DNA of 64,000 nucleotides from Coriobacteriaceae bacterium (GCA_902399975.1 CABOHA010000001.1:1141397-1205396), one strand, 5' to 3'. Positions 42,992 through 52,594 are shown, counted from the stretch's first letter. Program-made: numbers and translations. The notes: generated by a model not told the origin, from the letters alone.

Positions 42992-44218
42992 CTAGGCCTG
43001 GGCGGCAGCAGAGCTGGGGCCCTGGACCTTAGCCCACGTCTTGAGCGACAGCGTATCGATCTCGATAAAGCCGGCGCTGGCCTTCTCGTCAAACGTAGTG
43101 TCGCGGTCGTAGGTAGCCAGACCGTAGTCATACAGGCTAAACGGGCTCTTGCGGCCGACGACATGGCAGTTGCCCTTAAAGAACTTCAGACGGACGGTGC
43201 CGGTCACGAACTTCTGGGTGTCGGCCATAAAGGCATCGAGCGCGTTTTTGAGCGGGCTGTACCACTGGCCGTTGTACACGGCGGTGGCCCAATCCTGCTC
43301 GAGCTTAATCTTGGTCTTGAGCAGGTCGCCCTCGACGCAGATGTCCTCGAGCGCCTTGTGGGCGGTGATGAGCGTCAGGGCGCCAGGAACCTCGTAGCAC
43401 TCGCGACTCTTGAGGCCCACCAGACGATCCTCGACCAGGTCGAGACGGCCAAAGCCGTTGTCACCCGAAATCTTGTTGAGGGCGATGACGATCTCGGAGA
43501 GTTTCATCTTCTTGCCATCGACGGCGACGGGCTTGCCCGCCTCAAACTCAATCTCGGTGTAGGTCGGGGTGTCCGGCGTGTCCTCGGGGTTCTTGGTCAT
43601 AACCCAGGCGTCGTCGAGCGGCTCGTTCCAGGGATCCTCCAGGTGACCGCACTCGATGGCGCGACCCCACAGGTTGTCGTCGATGGAATAGGGGTTGTCG
43701 TTGGCGCCCTCGGGAACCGGCACGTTGTGGGCGTGAGCATAGGCAACCTCATCGGGACGGCACTTCAGATCCCACTCGCGAACCGGGGCGATAACCTTAA
43801 GCTCGGGGTCGAGGGCCTTGACGGCAGCCTCAAAACGAACCTGGTCGTTACCCTTGCCGGTGCAGCCGTGGGCGACGTAGGTCGCGCCAAACTCGTGAGC
43901 GACCTCGACAAGCTTCTTGGCGAGCAGCGGGCGAGACAGCGCGGAGAGCAGCGGGTACTTGTTCTCGTACATGGAGTTTGCGGCGATGGCCTTAGTCAGG
44001 AACTCATCGGAGAACTCGTCGCGCAGGTCGAGCACCTGGCAATCGAGAACGCCCAGGTCAAGCGCCTTCTGCTTCTTGGCATCCAAGCCGGTCTCCTCCT
44101 GGCCCACGTTGCCGCAGACGCAAACGACATCGAGATTCTTCTCGTCCTGGAGCCACTTGACACATACGGATGTATCAAGACCACCGGAATATGCGAGAAC
44201 GACTTTTTCCTTGCTCAT
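42992..44218 (-). CDS. argG: Argininosuccinate synthase
   Basis: A 408-residue ATP-dependent enzyme joining citrulline and aspartate. VVLAYSGGLDTSVCVKWL is the PP-loop. YVAHGCTGKGNDQVRFE and SIDDNLWGRAIECG are family motifs, and RLKFFKGNCHVVGRKSPFSLYD is near the C-terminus. The ATG at 44218 has AAAGGA upstream. The 554 bp upstream to the next gene (44219-44772) are AT-richer than the surroundings and hold no convincing gene; a hairpin CCCAAC/GTTGGG and the inverted pair GCATG/CATGC lie there. No clear ArgR box was found. Confidence 0.95.
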   Translation of the reverse strand: MSKEKVVLAYSGGLDTSVCVKWLQDEKNLDVVCVCGNVGQEETGLDAKKQKALDLGVLDCQVLDLRDEFSDEFLTKAIAANSMYENKYPLLSALSRPLLAKKLVEVAHEFGATYVAHGCTGKGNDQVRFEAAVKALDPELKVIAPVREWDLKCRPDEVAYAHAHNVPVPEGANDNPYSIDDNLWGRAIECGHLEDPWNEPLDDAWVMTKNPEDTPDTPTYTEIEFEAGKPVAVDGKKMKLSEIVIALNKISGDNGFGRLDLVEDRLVGLKSRECYEVPGALTLITAHKALEDICVEGDLLKTKIKLEQDWATAVYNGQWYSPLKNALDAFMADTQKFVTGTVRLKFFKGNCHVVGRKSPFSLYDYGLATYDRDTTFDEKASAGFIEIDTLSLKTWAKVQGPSSAAAQA

Positions 44219-44772
44219 GGCTGTTTCCTTTCGCCCTTGGTAGCTAGTTAGAACATCGGTCAGTTGCAAGTCATTTCGAGGTCAAAAAACCGTGCAATAT
44301 CAGGTTAAATAGCAAAAAGCAGCACAGCATGCTCTAGAAACATGCGTTTATATCGTGCTAAAACCCAACGACCTCAAAATGACTCTGTTGGGGCATTTCA
44401 CCCCATACGAACAGAGACGATTGTTATCGTCGTCGGGAAATTGCGCGCTGGCGTCGGATGGCATTATCTGCAGTGGTGATGATCTTTACGAACTGCATCT
44501 GCCTCTCCTTTCACCTATCGCCGGGCGCAATTCTAATATCGCAAACGGTACCTTTTCCTCGGTAAGCGGTGCTTTTGCCGTCTCCGTTTTCGATGGTCGC
44601 TATATTACGCTAAAGTGCCTGCTGTACAAGCGACAAATTCAAATTTCTGAAAAGTTTTTTCATTAGTTTGTGAATTGCAGTGCAAGTACGCACCATTCCT
44701 GCGAAAATACGCTCGATTACATAGCAGAGGGTCATTACGCCCGAAACAATCTGGAAACGGAAAGGAGCATTT

Positions 44773-45600
44773 ATGCAGACTTATGAATCAGACGCTAACA
44801 TCGGCAACATTAAACTCATCGCCGTCGACATGGACAAGACGCTGCTCACCGACGAGCGCGTGTTGCCGCAGGGTCTTGATGAGCGCCTGGACAAGCTCGC
44901 CGACGCCGGCATCGTATTCTGCCCCGCCAGCGGACGTCCAGCCCCCAAGCTCGAGGAGATGTTCGAGGGCATCAAGAACCGCCTCGCCTTTTGCCCCGAC
45001 AACGGAGCCTGCGTCATCTATCGCGGCAACTATATCTATAAGAGCAACATCGATGTGGCGCTGTATCAGCAGGTCTTGAGCCGCGCCTCGGAGGATTCTC
45101 GCGCCGTCCCCGTCCTATGCTGCTACGACGAGTTCTACGTACTTGCCCGTGACCATCAATACCACGACGAACTCAGCGTCTACTACAACACGATCAACTA
45201 CGTCGATAGCTTTGAGGGCATTGATATCGAGTCCAACAAGATTTCGATCTTCTTCCCCGCCTACGATGCCGAGCCCGCGTTTCGCGAGAACTACAGCCCC
45301 GAGTTCTCGGACAAGCTCTACGTCACCAACGCCGGGCGCGAGTGGATAGACTTTATGAACCTGGGCGTCGACAAGGGGTCGGGCGTCGCGCACCTGTGCG
45401 AGCAGCTGGGCATTGATATCGCTGATGCCGCCGCCGTGGGTGATACGTACAACGACATCCCCATGCTGGAGCGCGTCGGGCATAGCTTTATCGTGGATAA
45501 TGCCGAGGAGCACATGAACGCGCACGCCAAATGGCGCATTCCGAGCAACAACGACGGGGGCGTACTGACACTCATCGACGCTATCCTGGCGGCACGTTAA
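44773..45600 (+). CDS. Cof-type HAD-IIB family hydrolase
   Basis: A 275-residue sugar-phosphate or nucleotide phosphatase of the Cof/YidA group. LIAVDMDKTLLTDERVLP holds the catalytic aspartates and the IIB-cap start. FCPASGRPAPKLEEM is motif II. KGSGVAHLCEQLGI has the motif III lysine, and AAAVGDTYNDIPML the motif IV acid pair. The mixed cap domain spans about residues 85-190. ATG with AAAGGAG 5 bp upstream. A bidirectional terminator follows. The substrate is unknown. Confidence 0.85.
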   Translation: MQTYESDANIGNIKLIAVDMDKTLLTDERVLPQGLDERLDKLADAGIVFCPASGRPAPKLEEMFEGIKNRLAFCPDNGACVIYRGNYIYKSNIDVALYQQVLSRASEDSRAVPVLCCYDEFYVLARDHQYHDELSVYYNTINYVDSFEGIDIESNKISIFFPAYDAEPAFRENYSPEFSDKLYVTNAGREWIDFMNLGVDKGSGVAHLCEQLGIDIADAAAVGDTYNDIPMLERVGHSFIVDNAEEHMNAHAKWRIPSNNDGGVLTLIDAILAAR

Positions 45601-45705
45601 CGTTGCTCGTCGGACCTGGCCGGGCGAGTCGGGTCCTTGGGCTACTTGCTTGCCGCCTGGATGGCGTCTTGGTGCCTAGATACTTGGCTGAATTGTTTGA
45701 ATTGA

Positions 45706-45733
45706 AAAGGGCTCGTCGTTGATACGAGCCCTT
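45706..45733. terminator. Bidirectional terminator between the Cof hydrolase and rpiB genes
   Basis: Arms AAAGGGCTCGT and ACGAGCCCTTT pair over 11 bp, flanked by an A-run on one side and T5 on the other, so it can act on both strands. Confidence 0.9.
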
Positions 45734-45753
45734 TTTCTGTACGGTCAATTTGG

Positions 45754-46218
45754 CTAGGCTTCAGCCGCTTCGAGCTGCTGCGTCTCTTTGATCTTGGCGA
45801 TCATGTCGATGCGGCGCTGGTGACGACCGCCTTCGAACTTGGCGTCGAGCCATTCGTCCACGATCATCTTTGCGAGCTCGGAGCCCACCACGCGGGCACC
45901 GAAGGCCACGATGTTGGTGTTGTTGTGCTCGCGGCTGAGTTTGGCCGAATAGGGCTCGGAGCATACCACGGCACGCACGCCCTCAACCGCGTTGGCTGCC
46001 AGGCTGATGCCCACGCCCGTGCCACAGATAAGAACGCCCAGATCGCACTCCCCTGCCGCCACGGCGCAGCCGACCTTGTAGCCGCTGATGGGATAGTCAA
46101 AACGCTCGGTGGAGTTGGTGCCAAAGTCCACGACCTCGTAGCCGCGCTCCTCCAGGTGCTCCTTGATGATGTTCTTGAGCTCGACGGCCACGTGGTCGTT
46201 ACCGATTGCGATCTTCAT
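45754..46218 (-). CDS. rpiB: Ribose-5-phosphate isomerase B, second copy (with rpe)
   Basis: A 154-residue paralogue of the protein at 39599, with the same IGNDHVAVELK, LICGTGVGISLAAN and HNNTNIVAFGARVVG motifs; most residues are identical. It differs mainly at the C-terminus. The start has GAAAGGA upstream. It follows the rpe-type gene by 68 bp and lies opposite a LacI-type regulator, so it is probably induced by a sugar. A role in using a pentose or in an allose-like pathway is inferred. Confidence 0.9.
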   Translation of the reverse strand: MKIAIGNDHVAVELKNIIKEHLEERGYEVVDFGTNSTERFDYPISGYKVGCAVAAGECDLGVLICGTGVGISLAANAVEGVRAVVCSEPYSAKLSREHNNTNIVAFGARVVGSELAKMIVDEWLDAKFEGGRHQRRIDMIAKIKETQQLEAAEA

Positions 46219-46286
46219 TTACAGGTTCCTTTCGATCGAGCCACATGGCTCTTTGCTATTAACTGACAGCCTCTGGCCTGCCGCGG

Positions 46287-46940
46287 TTAGTACTCCTCTC
46301 CCTGACGCAGCTTCTCAAGCGCTTCCGCATAGGTCATGTCCTTGCCAAACAATGCGCTCGTGCCCAAGATGAAGCCGTCGGCACCGATGGCCGAGAGTTC
46401 CTTGACGCGCGCGGGCGAGCAGGCGCCGTCGATCATGATCTTGAAGCCGTACTCATCCTTGAGAGCCGCAAGCTGTTCAATCTTCTTTTTAGTGAATTCG
46501 ATAAACGCCTGCCCGGCAAAACCGGGATTGACCGTCATAACCATCACGTAGTCGCAGAGGTTGAGAATCTCCTCGAGCAGGGTCACCGCGGTATCGGGGT
46601 TGACGGCGATGCCCGCAGCGCAACCGAGCGCTTTGATGGCGGCGAGCGTCTTGACCACATAGCGCTCGGACTCGGGATGAATGTAGATGATATCAGCGCC
46701 CGCATCGGCAAAGAGGTCGATCTTGGCCGCCGGGTTCTCGATCATCAGATGCACGTCGACGAGCTTTTGCGTGGCAGCGCGCACGGCCTTGATGTCCTCG
46801 AGGCCCATCGCAAAGTTAGGTACAAAGCTACCGTCCATCACATCGCAGTGAAAGATATCGGCACCCGCGGAGTCGAGCTCACGCACCGTGTTGGCAAGCT
46901 CGCCGTAATCGGCGCACATCATACTGGGGCAGAGAAGCAT
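46287..46940 (-). CDS. Ribulose-phosphate 3-epimerase family protein (Rpe/AlsE)
   Basis: A 217-residue TIM-barrel epimerase. LLCPSMMCADYGEL and HCDVMDGSFVPNFAMG carry the metal-binding His/Asp residues. VDVHLMIENP, VMTVNPGFAGQ and MIDGACSPARV follow in the family order. Either ribulose/xylulose 5-phosphate or allulose 6-phosphate could be the substrate; pairing with an inducible rpiB and a LacI regulator favours a catabolic role over the housekeeping one. The promoter region carries a LacI-type operator. Confidence 0.85.
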   Translation of the reverse strand: MLLCPSMMCADYGELANTVRELDSAGADIFHCDVMDGSFVPNFAMGLEDIKAVRAATQKLVDVHLMIENPAAKIDLFADAGADIIYIHPESERYVVKTLAAIKALGCAAGIAVNPDTAVTLLEEILNLCDYVMVMTVNPGFAGQAFIEFTKKKIEQLAALKDEYGFKIMIDGACSPARVKELSAIGADGFILGTSALFGKDMTYAEALEKLRQGEEY

Positions 46941-46977
46941 AGATGATCCCTCACAAATTCGTCCAAGAGCGTCATTT

Positions 46978-46993
46978 GGTTAATCGTATAACC
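46978..46993. promoter_or_regulatory. LacI-type operator O1 at the rpe promoter
   Basis: GGTTAATCGTATAACC is a near-palindrome with a central CG, the form bound by LacI/GalR proteins. It lies 38 bp upstream of the rpe start and overlaps a possible -10 (TATACG on the minus strand). Confidence 0.65.
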
Positions 46994-47070
46994 AGCTGAG
47001 AATCTACCAAATGCCAGTGTATGAATCGGTAAGCGGTAGTTATTCACTCCGTGAACGGTACCTAATTCAT

Positions 47071-47086
47071 GGTTAATCGTATAATC
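47071..47086. promoter_or_regulatory. LacI-type operator O2 upstream of the regulator gene
   Basis: GGTTAATCGTATAATC matches O1 in 15 of 16 bases. Three GTTAACC half-site-like motifs follow at 47091, 47116 and 47130, flanking TATAAT at 47109-47114, the likely -10 of the regulator gene. This suggests autoregulation. Confidence 0.65.
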
Positions 47087-47108
47087 AAGTGTTAACCAAA
47101 TAGGACGT

Positions 47109-47114
47109 TATAAT
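47109..47114 (+). promoter_or_regulatory. Candidate -10 element of the lacI-type gene
   Basis: TATAAT lies 36 bp upstream of the ATG and is flanked by GTTAACC motifs. No good -35 is seen. Confidence 0.5.
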
Positions 47115-47150
47115 TGTTAACCAGCAGGCGTTAACCAAGCTGGAGGTCCC

Positions 47151-48155
47151 ATGGCGCAAAAACAGCTCTCAATGAAAGAAATCGCCCAACTTGCCGGGGT
47201 CTCCGTAGCCACCGTGAGCCATGTGGTCAACAACGTTGGCCGTTTCTCCGAGGACACGCGCAAACGCGTGCAGGATGTTATCGACCAGTACGGTTACGTT
47301 ACCAACCAGTCCGCCAAGACGCTTCGCCAAGCGCAGTCGCGCTCCATAGGCATGATCGTGCCCGATATATCCAACGACTTCTTTTCCAAGATCGCCTACC
47401 ATGTAGAGCGCACGCTTGCGGCGCAGGGGTACTCTGTCTTTGTCTGCAACAGCGGCAACGATCCGCAGCGCGAGCGCGATTACTTCCATAGCCTTGCCAG
47501 CAAGCAGGCCGACGGCATCATATGCATCTCGGGCCTGCGTGAGCTCACGAACGACATCGTCACGCGCGGTATCCCCGTGGTCTGCATCGACCGCATGCCG
47601 CAGTCGGACCTCGCCATCCCCCACGTGGGGACCGATGACGAACGCGGCGCCTACCTGGCAACGAGCGCACTCATTGACCGCGACTGCAAAAACATCCTCA
47701 CCATCTCGAGCTTTACCGCAGACTACGACCGCAACGACCGCCTCACGGGCTATATGCATGCGCTCGCCGATCATGGCCTGCCGCTTCGCCGCGAGTACAT
47801 GGCCTACGTCACCGGCCAGCGTCCTAGCATGGACGAGGCTCAGGATATCGTTGCCGGAATGATCGATGCGGGCATGCCGCTCGACGGCATCTTTGCTACA
47901 AGCGACCATTCGGCCGCAGGAGCGCTGCGCGCCGTGCAGGCAGCAGGTCTCAACGTGCCCGGAGACATCAAGATCGTGGGCTACGATGACTCCATCTACT
48001 CAAAGCTCACCACGCCGCAGATCACCACGGTTCAGCGCCACCCCGAGCTCATGGCACAAGAGGGTTGCAAGGCGCTCCTCGACCTCATCGCAGGCCGCAC
48101 CCCCGCCATGGAGACCGTGGCCCCCGTAGAGCTCGTGCGCCGCAGGAGCTGCTAA
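47151..48155 (+). CDS. LacI family transcriptional regulator
   Basis: A 334-residue repressor. The N-terminal helix-turn-helix is SMKEIAQLAGVSVATVSHVV, followed by the hinge TNQSAKTLRQAQSRSIG. The rest is a periplasmic-binding-protein-like sensor domain with VPDISNDFFSKI, ADGIICISG, ALIDRDCKNI and IVGYDDSIYSKL. GGAGG precedes the ATG. It is divergent from the rpe-rpiB genes, with matching operators in the 210-bp gap, so it very likely controls them and itself. The inducer is probably a sugar or sugar phosphate. Confidence 0.92.
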   Translation: MAQKQLSMKEIAQLAGVSVATVSHVVNNVGRFSEDTRKRVQDVIDQYGYVTNQSAKTLRQAQSRSIGMIVPDISNDFFSKIAYHVERTLAAQGYSVFVCNSGNDPQRERDYFHSLASKQADGIICISGLRELTNDIVTRGIPVVCIDRMPQSDLAIPHVGTDDERGAYLATSALIDRDCKNILTISSFTADYDRNDRLTGYMHALADHGLPLRREYMAYVTGQRPSMDEAQDIVAGMIDAGMPLDGIFATSDHSAAGALRAVQAAGLNVPGDIKIVGYDDSIYSKLTTPQITTVQRHPELMAQEGCKALLDLIAGRTPAMETVAPVELVRRRSC

Positions 48156-48166
48156 CCGCACAGAAA

Positions 48167-48210
48167 GACGCCGCGGGACGCATCCAAGCCTGGAAACGTT
48201 CCGCGGCGTC
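48167..48210. terminator. Bidirectional hairpin between the lacI-type gene and polA
   Basis: A perfect 10-bp stem (GACGCCGCGG with CCGCGGCGTC, 24-nt loop) lies between two convergent genes. It has no T-run, so termination strength is uncertain. Confidence 0.55.
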
Positions 48211-48285
48211 GGCATTGGCGACCTGCGACCATCGGGCGGCCAGAAGCGTCGCACCCATGGTCATCGCCCGCAAGCTCGTCGCTCG

Positions 48286-51030
48286 CTACTTGGCCTCGGC
48301 CCAGGTTATGCCGGTGCTGGCTTCGGCGATTAGGGGGACGCGGAGGTCTACTACGTGTTCCATGACGTCGCGGACCATGGTGGTTAGGCGCTCGACTTCG
48401 TTGACGGGGCACTCAAAGTCCAGTTCGTCGTGTACCTGCAGGATCATGTGGGCGGCAAAGCCTTCTTCTTCCAAGCGACGGCTTACGCGGGCCATGGCGA
48501 TCTTGATGATGTCGGCGGCGGTGCCCTGCATGGGGTGGTTCATGGCCGTGCGCTCACCAAAGCCGCGGAGCTGTGGGTTTTTGGCCTTGAGCTCGGGAAT
48601 ATGGCGTCTGCGGCCATACATGGTCTCGGCATAGCCCGTCTGCTTGGCTCGCGCCACCACATTGTCGAGGAACGTGCGCACGCCCGGGTAGGCCTCGTAG
48701 TAGCGATCGATCATATCGCGCGCCTCGGCCATCGAGATGTGCAGCGACTGCGACAGACCATAGGCCTGCTGACCGTACACGATGCCAAAGTTCACGGCCT
48801 TGGCGCGGCTACGCAGGTCGGGTGTCACCTCGGACACCGGCACGCCAAATACGCGCGCGGCCGTCTCGGCATGGAAGTCCTCGCCCTCGTTGAAGGCGCG
48901 CACCAGGTGCTCGTCACCCGAAAGATGCGCGAGCAGGCGCAGCTCGATCTGCGAGTAGTCCACCGCCAAAAAGACGCTGCCCTCGCCCGCCGAGAACGCC
49001 GTCTTGACGGTACGCCCCAGCTCCGAGCGCGTCGGAATGTTTTGCAGATTGGGGTCGCTCGAAGACAAACGCCCCGTCGCGGTGATGGTCTGGTTGTACG
49101 TGGTGTGCACACGCCCGTCACCACGGCGCAGCGGGCCCAGCGTGTCCAGATAGGTCGACTTAATCTTGGACTTCTCACGCCAGTCCAAAATCAGGCGCAC
49201 GATCTCGTGGTCGCGGGCAAGGTCGCTCAGCACCTTGGCGTTGGTCGAATAGTAGCCGCGCTTGGTCTTTTTGAGGCCCTTGGTCGGAAGTCCCATAACA
49301 TCAAACAGCACGTGCGAGAGTTGCATGGGGCTGCCGATGTTAAAGGTCTCGTCGCCGGCCAGGTCGCGAATGCTGCGCTCGACATCGGCAATCTGGGTCG
49401 CCAGGCCCTCGGACAGACTGTGCAGGCGGTCGGGGTCCACGAGCATGCCCGCGCGCTCCATCTTGGCAAGCACCGGCACGAGCGGCATCTCGATCCCATC
49501 GAACACGTTGGCGGCGTTCTCGCGGGCCATGCGGTCACGCAGCGGTGCAACCAGCGCCAGCGTCAAGGCCGCCGTGCGAGCGGCGGGCGCAGGAGCGTCC
49601 TCGCCAGCACCCTCTGCGCCGCGCGCCGCAGGCAGCGCCATCTGCAGATACGTATCGGCCAGATACACCTCGTCAAACTCGGAGCGGTCGGAATCCAACA
49701 GGTAGGCGGCAACAACGGTATCGAAGATGCGCGTGGAATCGACTGCCAGCGGATCCATGAGCTCGAGCTCAGAAGAATCGATGGGCGAAAGCTCATGCAG
49801 AAGCGCCTTCATATCCGGGCTCGCCACACGGCCTTCCATAAACAGACGCGCGAGCACGCCGGCAATCACGCCGTGGGCGAAGTTGAAGCCCTCAACCTCA
49901 GCCGCCGCACCACTGTCGCCCTCCTCGAGCGCAAACAGGCCCTTGGACGTCGCCAACCACAGCGTGCGCGTCAGCCCAAAGAGCGCGCCCTCTTCCTTGT
50001 CATCGTCCACCACGGCGGCGACCCACTCGCCGGCATCAATCACGCGGGAGACCTCAGCCGCAACGGCACCAAGCGCGCCAGCATCGCCGGCGGCTGCGCG
50101 CAAAACGGCGGGAATCTCAAACGTGCTGGCAGCTGCCCCGCCCTCGCCGCCGATCAGCGCCAAGAAACGGTTCTGCATGGCGGTGATACCAAGCGTGCCC
50201 AGCGCCGCGGAAACCTCATCGGCGGAAAACGCCGGGAAGGACGTCGCCTCAAAATCGAGCTCAACGGGTGCATCGGTGCGGATGGTCGCCACCTTACGGC
50301 TCAGCAGCGCGTCGTCGATGTGTGCGCGCAGGTTTTCTCCCATCTTGCCCTTAACCTCGTCAGCATGCGCGATGACCTCGTCAAGGCTGCCGTACTGCGC
50401 GATGAGCGCACTCGCCTTTTTGGGGCCGATGCCCGGTACGCCGGGAATGTTGTCCGACGTATCGCCCTTCAGACCGTAAAAATCGGGCACGAGCGCCGGC
50501 GTGATGCCGTGATACAGGTCGTCCACGCTCTCGGGCGTCATGATCGCCACGTCGGACAGGCCCTTGCGAGTCGAGACCACGTTGACGTGCTCGGTCACGA
50601 GCTGATACATGTCGCGGTCGCCGGTCACCAGCAGCATGTCGCAGCCGGCCTCCTCGCCCAGGCGCGCCATGGTTCCCAGGATATCGTCGCCTTCCCAGCC
50701 CTCGGACTGCAAAATGGGCACGTTGAGCGCGGCGAGCAGCTCCTTGATCATGGGGAACTGCGCGTGCAGGTCGGGGTCCATGGGCGGGCGCTGCGCCTTG
50801 TACTGCGGCAGCATCTCCATACGCACGCGCGGCTTGCCCTTGTCAAACGCCACGACAACGCCGTCGGGATTAAAGGCATCGATCATCTTGAGGAACATGT
50901 TCAGAAAACCAAAGATCGCGTTGGTGGGGCGACCGTCCGGCGCGTTCATGGTCGGCGGCACGGCGTGGAAGGCGCGATGCATGAGCGAGTTGCCGTCGAT
51001 GACGGCAAAGGTACGGCGCTTTTCAGACAT
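48286..51030 (-). CDS. polA: DNA polymerase I
   Basis: A 914-residue repair and lagging-strand polymerase. The N-terminal 5'-3' exonuclease domain has VIDGNSLMHRAFHA, GWEGDDILGT and GDRDMYQLV. The central region has the 3'-5' exonuclease fold but lacks the Asp-x-Glu and other metal ligands, so proofreading is probably absent, as in many Gram-positive relatives. The polymerase domain carries ATGRLSSSDPNLQNIP, VDYSQIELRLLAHLS, RSRAKAVNFGIVYG and MILQVHDELDFE. The ATG at 51030 has GAGGT 7 bp upstream; the frame runs 13 codons further without support. Confidence 0.95.
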   Translation of the reverse strand: MSEKRRTFAVIDGNSLMHRAFHAVPPTMNAPDGRPTNAIFGFLNMFLKMIDAFNPDGVVVAFDKGKPRVRMEMLPQYKAQRPPMDPDLHAQFPMIKELLAALNVPILQSEGWEGDDILGTMARLGEEAGCDMLLVTGDRDMYQLVTEHVNVVSTRKGLSDVAIMTPESVDDLYHGITPALVPDFYGLKGDTSDNIPGVPGIGPKKASALIAQYGSLDEVIAHADEVKGKMGENLRAHIDDALLSRKVATIRTDAPVELDFEATSFPAFSADEVSAALGTLGITAMQNRFLALIGGEGGAAASTFEIPAVLRAAAGDAGALGAVAAEVSRVIDAGEWVAAVVDDDKEEGALFGLTRTLWLATSKGLFALEEGDSGAAAEVEGFNFAHGVIAGVLARLFMEGRVASPDMKALLHELSPIDSSELELMDPLAVDSTRIFDTVVAAYLLDSDRSEFDEVYLADTYLQMALPAARGAEGAGEDAPAPAARTAALTLALVAPLRDRMARENAANVFDGIEMPLVPVLAKMERAGMLVDPDRLHSLSEGLATQIADVERSIRDLAGDETFNIGSPMQLSHVLFDVMGLPTKGLKKTKRGYYSTNAKVLSDLARDHEIVRLILDWREKSKIKSTYLDTLGPLRRGDGRVHTTYNQTITATGRLSSSDPNLQNIPTRSELGRTVKTAFSAGEGSVFLAVDYSQIELRLLAHLSGDEHLVRAFNEGEDFHAETAARVFGVPVSEVTPDLRSRAKAVNFGIVYGQQAYGLSQSLHISMAEARDMIDRYYEAYPGVRTFLDNVVARAKQTGYAETMYGRRRHIPELKAKNPQLRGFGERTAMNHPMQGTAADIIKIAMARVSRRLEEEGFAAHMILQVHDELDFECPVNEVERLTTMVRDVMEHVVDLRVPLIAEASTGITWAEAK

Positions 51031-51196
51031 ATTGAATACCTCGCTTTGGGCTGGGCACGGTTTGCTCACACCAGTTTACACGCTCCCCGCCCCGCGGCCA
51101 CCGCACATCAGGCTTCCCTGCCGCCGCGGGCCCGCGCGTGATACGATGGCTCACGGTACATCAACCAGCACGATCGATCCGAAAGGAGCCTGCGTC

Positions 51197-52594
51197 ATGG
51201 AGCGTCCCAGCGCATGGAAAAAGTACACGCCACAGCAGATCGAGGAGCTCGAGGAGCTTTGCCGCGGCTATAAGCAGTTTTTGAGTGAGAACAAGACCGA
51301 GCGCCTGTGCGTCAAGGCCGGTATCAAGATGGCCGAGGAGGCGGGCTACGTCAATCTGGAGACCGTGATCGCCGAGGGCCGCGCGCTCAAGGCCGGCGAC
51401 AAGGTGTACGCCGCCAACCACGGCAAGGACCTCATGCTCGTCAACCTGGGCACCGCCCCGCTCGAGCAGGGCTTTAACATCCTGGGCGCCCACGTGGACT
51501 CGCCGCGCCTGGACCTCAAGCAGAACCCCGCCTTCGAGGCCGGCGACATGGCTTATCTCGACACGCACTACTATGGCGGCGTCAAGAGCTACCACTGGGT
51601 CGCTTCCCCGCTCGCACTCGTGGGCGTCATCTGCAAAAAGGACGGCACCACCGTCGACATCAACATCGGTGACAAGGCCGACGACCCGGTCTTTACCATC
51701 TCCGACCTGCTGATCCACCTCTCGAGCGAGCAGATGGCCAAGCCCGCCAAGGACGCCGTCGACGCCGAGATCCTCGACGTGATCGTGGGCGGCCGCCCCG
51801 TCAAGTTTGACGAGGACGACAAGGACGCTCCCAAGGAGCCCGTCAAGCAGATGTTCCTGGATATCCTCAAGGAGCAGTACGACGTCGAGGAGGAGGACTT
51901 CCTCTCCGCCGAGATCGAGGTCGTGCCCGCCGGCCCCGCCCGTGACATGGGCCTCGACCGCTCCATGATTCTGGGCTATGGCCACGACGACCGTGTCTGC
52001 GCCTATCCGTCCATGCTCGCCCAGATCAATGTGGCCAATGTGGAGCGCACGAGCATCACACTCATCGTCGACAAGGAGGAGATCGGTTCCGTGGGTGCCA
52101 CCGGCATGACGAGCCGCTTCTTCGAGAACACCGTCGCCGAGATCATGACGCTCGCCGGCGAGGATAGCCCGCTGGCCCTGCGCCGCGCGCTCGCCCGCAG
52201 CCGCATGCTCTCCTCCGACGTGTCCGCCGGCTTCGACCCGGGCTACGCCGGCAAGTTCGAAACCAAGAACGCAGCCTTTATGGGTCGCGGCCTGTGCTTT
52301 AACAAGTACACGGGCAGCCGCGGCAAGGGCGGCTCTAACGACGCCGACGCCGAGTATGTGGCCCTCATCCGCGACATCATGGACGAGGCCGGCGTGGACT
52401 TCCAGACCTGCGAGCTCGGTCGCGTCAACGCGGGCGGCGGCGGCACCATCGCATACATCATGGCTAAGTACGGCATGAACGTCATCGACTCTGGCGTTGC
52501 CGTCCTGTCCATGCACGCCCTGTGGGAGGTCGCTAACAAGGCCGATATCTACGAGGCCTATCGCGGCTACAAGGCCTTCATCGAGCGCGCGTAA
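51197..52594 (+). CDS. M18 family aminopeptidase
   Basis: A 465-residue zinc metallopeptidase that trims N-terminal (often acidic) residues from peptides in the cytoplasm. GAHVDSPRLDLKQNP supplies the first metal ligands. VDKEEIGSVGATGM has the catalytic Glu pair. SSDVSAGFDP and KGGSNDADAEYV follow, and MHALWEVANKADIYEAYRGY closes the protein with the last His. Length suits the ApeA group. The ATG at 51197 has AAAGGAG 8 bp upstream. It is head to head with polA and followed by a terminator-like hairpin. Confidence 0.9.
   Translation: MERPSAWKKYTPQQIEELEELCRGYKQFLSENKTERLCVKAGIKMAEEAGYVNLETVIAEGRALKAGDKVYAANHGKDLMLVNLGTAPLEQGFNILGAHVDSPRLDLKQNPAFEAGDMAYLDTHYYGGVKSYHWVASPLALVGVICKKDGTTVDINIGDKADDPVFTISDLLIHLSSEQMAKPAKDAVDAEILDVIVGGRPVKFDEDDKDAPKEPVKQMFLDILKEQYDVEEEDFLSAEIEVVPAGPARDMGLDRSMILGYGHDDRVCAYPSMLAQINVANVERTSITLIVDKEEIGSVGATGMTSRFFENTVAEIMTLAGEDSPLALRRALARSRMLSSDVSAGFDPGYAGKFETKNAAFMGRGLCFNKYTGSRGKGGSNDADAEYVALIRDIMDEAGVDFQTCELGRVNAGGGGTIAYIMAKYGMNVIDSGVAVLSMHALWEVANKADIYEAYRGYKAFIERA

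Noticed and set aside
44355..44666. Plus-strand 103-codon frame in the argG upstream gap
   Set aside because: It begins with a GTG without a ribosome site, its codon use is unlike the neighbours and no family is recognisable. The AT-rich gap more likely holds control elements.
48430..51141. A 903-codon plus-strand frame opposite polA
   Set aside because: It is the shadow of the DNA polymerase I gene and has no start signal.
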